Shown in pieces: positions 58,709 through 64,000 of a stretch of DNA of 64,000 nt. Under the pieces are notes generated by a model. That model saw only the letters and a list, made by a program, of their open reading frames with translations. It ran no database searches and was not told the origin of the DNA. Position numbers and translations under genes: made by a program. Where the stretch lies: assembly GCF_003312875.1 (NCBI RefSeq), contig NZ_CP015163.1:1550001-1614000 (forward strand), read 5' to 3'. Origin of the DNA: Amycolatopsis albispora (GTDB taxonomy: Bacteria; Actinomycetota; Actinomycetes; Mycobacteriales; Pseudonocardiaceae). The number at the start of each line of letters is the position of its first letter. Within the stretch, counting starts at the first letter, position 1.

Positions 58709-59530
58709 ATGGGCGAGGAGGCCCGGTCGGTGACGGCCAAGGTGCTCGCGCTGCTCGACGCCTTCACCCCGGCGACGCCGGACCTGTCGCTGTCGGAGCT
58801 GGCCCGCCGTGCCGGGGTGTCGCTGCCGACCGCGCACCGGCGCGTCGCCGAACTCGTGGAATGGGGCGCGCTCGAACGTGGCGCCGACGGCCGGTACCGG
58901 GTCGGCCTGCGGTTGTGGGAGGTCGCGTCGCTGGCGCCACGCGGGCTCGGGCTGCGTGACGTCGCGATGCCGTTCCTCGAGGACCTGTACGAGGTGACGC
59001 ACGAGAACGTGCAACTCGCGGTCCGTGAAGGACTCGAACTCGTGTTCGTCGAGCGCATCGCGGGCAGGCAGGCGGTGCCCGTGCGCACGCGGGTCGGCGG
59101 GCGGTTCGCGCTGCACGCGACGGGCGTCGGGTTGGTGCTGCTCGCGCACGCGCCCGCGGACGTGCAGGAACAGGCCCTGGCCGCGCCGCTGCGGTCGTAC
59201 ACGTCGAAGACGATGACCGCGCCGGACCGGCTGCGCGAGGTGCTGGCCGCGGTGCGCCGCAACGGGTACGCGGTGAGCGACGGGCAGGTGACGCTCGACG
59301 CGCTGTCGGTCGCCGCGCCCATCCGCGGCCACGGTGACGAGGTGGTCGCCGCGGTGTCGATCGTGGTGCGCGCCGGAACCGCCGAGCCGATGACGCTCGT
59401 GCCGCTCGTGCAGGCCGCCGGGCGCGGGATCTCGCGGATGCTGCCGTCGCGGGACGGGCGGGCAGGTTCCGGTGGCGGATCGGGCAACGCCCGCCGTGGC
59501 GAGCCGGGCGGGCCGCCGGGTTCGGGTTGA
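58709..59530 (+). CDS. IclR-family transcriptional regulator
   Basis: 273 residues. The winged HTH is SVTAKVLALLDAFTPATPDLSLSELARRAGVSLPTAHRRVAELVEWGALERG. The effector domain runs ~90-245 (RVGGRFALHATGVGLVLLAHAP). A 25-residue Gly/Arg tail follows. IclR proteins commonly control aromatic catabolism. It follows the Rieske reductase in the same direction and probably acts at the palindrome 56492-56506. GTAGACGGGAAGGGCG precedes ATG 58709. Confidence 0.9.
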   Translation: MGEEARSVTAKVLALLDAFTPATPDLSLSELARRAGVSLPTAHRRVAELVEWGALERGADGRYRVGLRLWEVASLAPRGLGLRDVAMPFLEDLYEVTHENVQLAVREGLELVFVERIAGRQAVPVRTRVGGRFALHATGVGLVLLAHAPADVQEQALAAPLRSYTSKTMTAPDRLREVLAAVRRNGYAVSDGQVTLDALSVAAPIRGHGDEVVAAVSIVVRAGTAEPMTLVPLVQAAGRGISRMLPSRDGRAGSGGGSGNARRGEPGGPPGSG

Positions 59531-59576
59531 CTGCCCGGGAAAGGCAGAGGTCCGAATTCAGGGGGCAGGGCAGGTC

Positions 59577-62500
59577 GTGGGCAATCCGCTGGTAGCCGAA
59601 GTCCAGGACTCGACCACGGCGATCTCGGGCATTCCGATCCTGGAGTCGATCGACGAGACCAGCAAGGCGATCCAGAGTGGTGACTGGGCGGCCGGAGTGC
59701 TCGGTGCCGCCGGGACCGCGCTGGATGCCCTCGGCATGGCGATGGATCCGTTCGGGTCGATCTTGGCGGCCGGGGTTGGCTGGTTGATGGAGCATGTCGG
59801 GCCGTTGTCGGATGCGCTGGACGCGCTGACCGGGAACCCGGATGAGATCAAGGCGCATTCGGAGACGTGGAAGAACGTCGGCACCGAGCTGTCCTCGATC
59901 AGTGCTGATCTGGCCAAGATGATCGAGGCGGACACGGCGTCCTGGATCGGCCCGGCCGGGGATGCGTATCGGACGCGGGGTGCTGATACCGCGACGTTGA
60001 TCAGTGGGGCGCAGTCGGCTGCCGAGGGTGCTTCGAGTGGGATCGGTACGGCGGGTGAGGTCGTCGGTGCGGTGCGGTCGCTGGTGCGGGACATCATCGC
60101 GGAGTTGGTCGGGCATCTGATCAGCTGGGCGTTGCAGGTGTTGTTCACCCTGGGGATCGGGTTGGCGTGGGTGGTGCCGCAGGTGGTGGCGGCGGTGGCC
60201 AAGACCGCGGCGAAGATCGCCGACATCACCAAGAAGCTGGTGGACGCGATCCGCAAGCTGTCGCCGCTGTTGAAGAAGCTGACCGATTCCTTCGGTGAAG
60301 CCTCCCAGGCGCTGAAGAACATCAAGGGCGGCAAGGTCGACAAGCCCGACACCGTGCGCTCCGGCCCCGACACCACGCCGAGCGATGCCCCGCCCACCCC
60401 GAAACCGCCGCCCGGCCAGAGCAACGGCGGCGGTGGCGGTGGCAGCACCTCGCCGAGTTCCTCGCCGGACACGCCGAAATCCCCGCCGCCGAACAACAGC
60501 AACGGCGACGGCGCCACCACGTCCAGCGGCGCGAAAACCGAGCCGCCGCCGAGCCCTCCGCAGCCCAAGCCCAATCCCACCCCGGAGCCGCCACCGGCGA
60601 GCCGGGGGCTGGACGGCCCGGCCACCACGCCGTCGGGCGCCCAGGGTGGCTCGAAGGGCGGTGCCCCGGGCAAGGGCAACGGCCAGGACCCGGCGAAGAC
60701 CAGGGAGCAGCAGAGCAAGCCCACCGAGTTCGACCCGATCGACGTGGTGACCGGCGACGTGCTGCTCACCGAGGACGACCTGGTGGTGCCGGGCGCGCTC
60801 GGCGAGCTGATCACCCGCAACCACGTGTCGTCCTACCGCGCGGGCCGCTGGTTCGGCCGGTCGTGGGCGTCCCTTGTGGACGAACGGCTGGAGATCGCGG
60901 GCGGGCAGGTGCGGTACCACTCGGCGGACGCGATGGAGCTGCTGTTCCCGGTGCCCGTGCCGGGAACCGAGGTGAGCGCCCGGTACGGGCCGCTGCGCCT
61001 GCTGCACGCCGACGGCCCCGACTACGTGCTCACCGATCCCGGGCGCGGCCTGCACCGCCGGTTCACCCGGGTCGGCGACGAGCACCTGCTGCGCGAGGTT
61101 CGCACCGAGGACGGCGAGTTCGTCGAGCTGGACCGCGCCGCCGACGGCGCTCCCGTGCTGCTGCGGCATTCCGGCGGTGCCCGGATCGCCTTCGACACCG
61201 CCGACGGCCGGGTCCGTGCCGTCCGCGCGCTGTCGGATTCGGGTGACGTGCCGGTCGCCGCTTACGACTACGACCAGTACGGGCACCTGGCGCGGCGCAC
61301 CAACTCCACGCCACGCCCGACGCTCTACGACCACGACGCGGACGGCAGGCTGCTCGGCTGGACCGACACCAACGGCGCCTGGTTCCGCTACCTCTACGAC
61401 CACGCGGGCCGGTGCGTGCGCACGGTCGGCGACCAGGGCTTCTTCGACGGCTCGCTCAGCTACGCCGACGGCCGCACCACGACCACCGACTCGCTGGGCC
61501 ACCAGAAGGTCTTCGAGTACGACGAGGCCGGGAACCTGCTGGCCGAAACCGACAAGCTCGGTGGTGTCGTCCGCCGCGAATGGGGGCCGCACAACCTGCT
61601 GGTGGCGCGGTCGGACCAGCTCGGCAGGCGGACGGAGTTCGAACACGACGAAGCCGGGATCCTGCGTGCGGTGCGTCGTCCGGACGGCAGCCGCGTGCTG
61701 ATCGTCGAGCGCACGGACACCGAGCTGCTCATCGAAGTGACCGTGGACGGCCGCGCGTTCCGGCGTCGCTACACCGCGCCGGTACCCGATCCCTACACCG
61801 AACCGCTCGGGGTGTTCGAGGACATCGAAAATCTGCCGCTGGACGAAGGCCGGAACCCCGGTCCCGAGCCGGTCGCGCCGGAACTCGACCTGTTCGGCCG
61901 GGCACGCGTGCTGCGGACGCCCGCTGGGCAGACCACGCTGAGCTGGACCGTCGAAGGGAAGCTGCGCGCGACGATCGGCCCGGACGGCGCTCGGCAGCAG
62001 TGGACTTACGACGGTGAAGGCGACGTCGCTTCGCACACCGACGCGCTGAACCGGGTGGAGCTGACCGAGCACGGCCCGTTCGGCATCGTCACCGCCACCA
62101 CCGACGCCGCCGGGGCACGCACCACGCGCCGTTACGACACCGAGCTGCGGCTGCTGGCCGTGACCAATCCCGCCGGGCAGACCTGGGAGTACACCTACGA
62201 CGCCGAAGGCAGACTGGTGGCCCAGCGTGACTTCGACGGCCGGGTGACGCGCTGCGCGTACGACGCCGCCGGGCAGCTGACGAGCCTGGTGAACCCGGCG
62301 GGGGAGACCGTCGAGTACCGCTACGACGCACTGGGCAACCTCCTCGAACGCATCAGCGCCGGAGGCACCGAGAGCTACCGCTACGACCCGGTGGGCAGGC
62401 TCGTGCACGCCACCGGCACCGACGTGGAACTCGTGCTGGAGCACGACGAGCAGGGCCGCGTGGTGCGGCAGACCACCGGCGGGCGCACCACCACCTTCGC

Positions 62501-64000
62501 CTACGAAGACGGTTCCGCCATCGCCCGGCGCACACCGTCCGGTGTGGACGTTCAGTGGGTGCGCGGACAGGACGGCCTGGACACGCTGACCGTCGCGGGC
62601 GCCACGCTGAGCTTCCAGCGGGACGCCGCCGGACGCCCGGTGGCCGTCAGCGCCGGGGCGAACCTGTTGGTACAGCAGGAGTTCGACCCCGCCGGGCGAC
62701 TGGCCGGGCAGCACACGCCCGCCGGGCAGCGGCGTTACCACCGCCGCCCGGACGGCAGCATCGCCGAGCGGGTGGACCCGGCGGGCGGTGCGCGGTACGA
62801 GTTCGACCCGGTGGGGCGGATCGCCGCGGTGCACAGCCCGGCCGGGGTGGAGCGCTACGCCTACGACGTGACCGGCAACCTGATCTCGTCGTCGCCGGGA
62901 ACCGGGGTGGAAGCCGGGCCGCGGCAGTACGCCGGTGGCGAGCTGCGGGCCGCGGGCGCGGTGCGCTACGCCTACGACGCGCGGGGCAGGCTGGTCCAGC
63001 GGACCGTCACCGACCCCGCACGCGGCGCCCTGACCTGGGCCTTCACCTGGGACGTGCAGGACCGCCTGACCGGCGTCCGCACCCCGGACGGCAGCCGGTG
63101 GCGTTACCGGTACGACGCGCTGGACCGCCGCGTGGCCAAGCAGCGGCTGGACCCGGCGGGCGGGATCGCGGAGCAGGTCGAGTTCACCTGGGACGGCAAC
63201 GCGCTGGTCGAGGCGCGGCACACGGTGGGCGGGGTGCCCGCGGGCACGCTGACCTGGGTGCACCACCCCGACGACGAGCGGCCGGTGGCGCAGGCGTTCA
63301 CCGCGCCGGACGGCACCACCCGGCTGGCGGCGCTGGTCACCGACGACGTCGGCACGCCGGTCGAGCTGGTCGCGGCGGACACCGGCGCGGTGCGGCCGCT
63401 GCGCACGAGCCTGTTCGGCCTGGTGCGCGCGGGCGACGGCGACGCGACCCCGCTGCGCTTCCCCGGTCAGTACCACGACACCGAGACCGGGCTGCACTAC
63501 AACGTCTACCGGTACTACGACCCGGCGAACGGCCGTTACCTCTCGCCGGACCCGCTCGGGCTCGAACCGGCGCCGAACCCGCTGACCTACGTGGCGGACC
63601 CGCTGACGGCTTCGGACCCGCTCGGCCTGACCGGCTTCGGCGGGTCCGGTTCGGACCGGCTGGCCGCGAAGTACGCCGCGCAGCAAGGCCAGCAGGCCAC
63701 GCAGAGCGGTCCGCCCAGCTCCGGTGGTGGCAAGTGCAAGAAGCAGCCGCGGCCGAGGCCCGGGTTCAACCCGATGGGCGGCAGGCCCGCCAAGGGTGGC
63801 GCGGCGGGCGGCACCGGTTCCGCGCCGCCGGCGGCGCCGGGCAAGTTCGGGCAGCACCAGAACTCGATCGACAACCCGACCGGCCCGAAGCACCCGACCG
63901 GCCGGACCCAGTCGCAGGCCGGGGCGCTGGAGGACAGCAAGCCGCAGACCCTGGACGGGAGCAAGAACTACGGCGACCAGGGCAGCAAGCCGAAGCCGGG
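59577..64000 (+). CDS. Rhs/YD-repeat polymorphic toxin, 5' part; continues past the window
   Basis: Open for 1,474 codons to the window end. Residues ~1-250 are helical with a WXG100-like stretch (AHSETWKNVGTELSSISADLAKMIEADTASWIGPAGDAYRTRG) and two hydrophobic segments. Residues ~260-380 are Pro/Gly/Ser-rich. Then DPIDVVTGDVLLTEDDLVVPG (the DUF6531 start of the Rhs shell), many YD repeats (YDxxGRL) and the Rhs core end RYYDPANGRYLSPDPLGL (~1300-1330). The variable tail has begun; the toxin domain and any immunity gene lie outside. The shell cages the C-terminal toxin. Start GTG 59577 is by inspection. Confidence 0.88.
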   Translation, partial: MGNPLVAEVQDSTTAISGIPILESIDETSKAIQSGDWAAGVLGAAGTALDALGMAMDPFGSILAAGVGWLMEHVGPLSDALDALTGNPDEIKAHSETWKNVGTELSSISADLAKMIEADTASWIGPAGDAYRTRGADTATLISGAQSAAEGASSGIGTAGEVVGAVRSLVRDIIAELVGHLISWALQVLFTLGIGLAWVVPQVVAAVAKTAAKIADITKKLVDAIRKLSPLLKKLTDSFGEASQALKNIKGGKVDKPDTVRSGPDTTPSDAPPTPKPPPGQSNGGGGGGSTSPSSSPDTPKSPPPNNSNGDGATTSSGAKTEPPPSPPQPKPNPTPEPPPASRGLDGPATTPSGAQGGSKGGAPGKGNGQDPAKTREQQSKPTEFDPIDVVTGDVLLTEDDLVVPGALGELITRNHVSSYRAGRWFGRSWASLVDERLEIAGGQVRYHSADAMELLFPVPVPGTEVSARYGPLRLLHADGPDYVLTDPGRGLHRRFTRVGDEHLLREVRTEDGEFVELDRAADGAPVLLRHSGGARIAFDTADGRVRAVRALSDSGDVPVAAYDYDQYGHLARRTNSTPRPTLYDHDADGRLLGWTDTNGAWFRYLYDHAGRCVRTVGDQGFFDGSLSYADGRTTTTDSLGHQKVFEYDEAGNLLAETDKLGGVVRREWGPHNLLVARSDQLGRRTEFEHDEAGILRAVRRPDGSRVLIVERTDTELLIEVTVDGRAFRRRYTAPVPDPYTEPLGVFEDIENLPLDEGRNPGPEPVAPELDLFGRARVLRTPAGQTTLSWTVEGKLRATIGPDGARQQWTYDGEGDVASHTDALNRVELTEHGPFGIVTATTDAAGARTTRRYDTELRLLAVTNPAGQTWEYTYDAEGRLVAQRDFDGRVTRCAYDAAGQLTSLVNPAGETVEYRYDALGNLLERISAGGTESYRYDPVGRLVHATGTDVELVLEHDEQGRVVRQTTGGRTTTFAYEDGSAIARRTPSGVDVQWVRGQDGLDTLTVAGATLSFQRDAAGRPVAVSAGANLLVQQEFDPAGRLAGQHTPAGQRRYHRRPDGSIAERVDPAGGARYEFDPVGRIAAVHSPAGVERYAYDVTGNLISSSPGTGVEAGPRQYAGGELRAAGAVRYAYDARGRLVQRTVTDPARGALTWAFTWDVQDRLTGVRTPDGSRWRYRYDALDRRVAKQRLDPAGGIAEQVEFTWDGNALVEARHTVGGVPAGTLTWVHHPDDERPVAQAFTAPDGTTRLAALVTDDVGTPVELVAADTGAVRPLRTSLFGLVRAGDGDATPLRFPGQYHDTETGLHYNVYRYYDPANGRYLSPDPLGLEPAPNPLTYVADPLTASDPLGLTGFGGSGSDRLAAKYAAQQGQQATQSGPPSSGGGKCKKQPRPRPGFNPMGGRPAKGGAAGGTGSAPPAAPGKFGQHQNSIDNPTGPKHPTGRTQSQAGALEDSKPQTLDGSKNYGDQGSKPKP

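Noticed and set aside
58764..63893. Very long (1,709-codon) open frame antisense to the Rhs gene
   Set aside because: High-GC codon bias leaves the opposite strand open. Its protein has skewed Arg/Pro/Val/Gly composition and no domain, while the plus strand encodes clear YD repeats.

Overview
This window is high-GC DNA (roughly 70%) with strong GC3 bias, frequent GTG starts, ATGA/GTGA gene overlaps and actinobacterial families (LAL and ANTAR regulators, DUF3040, DUF4383, DUF2795, an HbpS-like protein). It looks like the chromosome of a filamentous actinomycete, most likely Pseudonocardiaceae and Amycolatopsis-like. That assignment is inference from style and gene content. There is no rRNA, tRNA, CRISPR array, phage or insertion sequence that I can see.

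Layout. (1) 1-9.5 kb: end of a large carbohydrate-binding protein, a LAL (large ATP-binding LuxR) regulator, an NmrA-type SDR, a GntR regulator with a DadA-like oxidase, a zinc alcohol dehydrogenase, DUF4383 and DUF2795 proteins. (2) 9.5-25.8 kb: a surface-glycan locus. It holds a UDP-sugar epimerase/decarboxylase-like SDR, a pyruvyl transferase-like protein, four glycosyltransferases, a strong hairpin terminator, then a carbamoyltransferase-led operon. That operon carries the ADP-heptose pathway genes (GT2-GmhB fusion, GmhA, HldE), two GT9 heptosyltransferase-like enzymes, an SDR, a UDP-glucose dehydrogenase and an aldehyde dehydrogenase. (3) 25.8-36 kb: a stress island with SDRs, a STAS-GAF-ANTAR protein, a YbdK-type ligase, a heme-oxygenase-fold iron protein, a CDGSH protein, a HemK2-like methyltransferase, DUF3040, two GAF-ANTAR proteins, a manganese catalase and a Gls24/Asp23 protein with acidic repeats. 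(4) 36-41.5 kb: DNA alkylation repair, TetR plus Old Yellow Enzyme, and a GT1 glycosyltransferase/DegT aminotransferase pair. (5) 41.5-46 kb: ankyrin lipoprotein, HbpS-like protein and a divergent SenS/SenR-like two-component system, followed by an amidohydrolase. (6) 46-59.5 kb: catabolic and regulatory genes (GabD2-like dehydrogenase and GMC oxidoreductase behind a KstR-like box, PAP2, YdcF, TetR with alcohol dehydrogenase, isochorismatase, GlxA-type regulator, MFS, a Rieske oxygenase/reductase pair with an embedded 57-residue gene, IclR). (7) 59.6 kb to the end: the start of an Rhs polymorphic-toxin gene that runs off the window.

The most connecting observation is a set of promoter-like elements of the form GTTT-N14/15-GGGTA(G/C), the pattern of stress sigma factors of the SigB/SigH group. 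They lie upstream of the alcohol dehydrogenase pair, the carbamoyltransferase/heptose operon and two divergent stress genes, with weaker matches at several others. This suggests that the heptose glycan is made as part of a general stress response. Other regulatory finds are perfect palindromes next to TetR and IclR genes, twin operators between a TetR gene and its alcohol dehydrogenase, a tandem 30-bp intergenic repeat, and a dispersed TCCA-N3-TGGA palindrome that forces rare codons inside genes.
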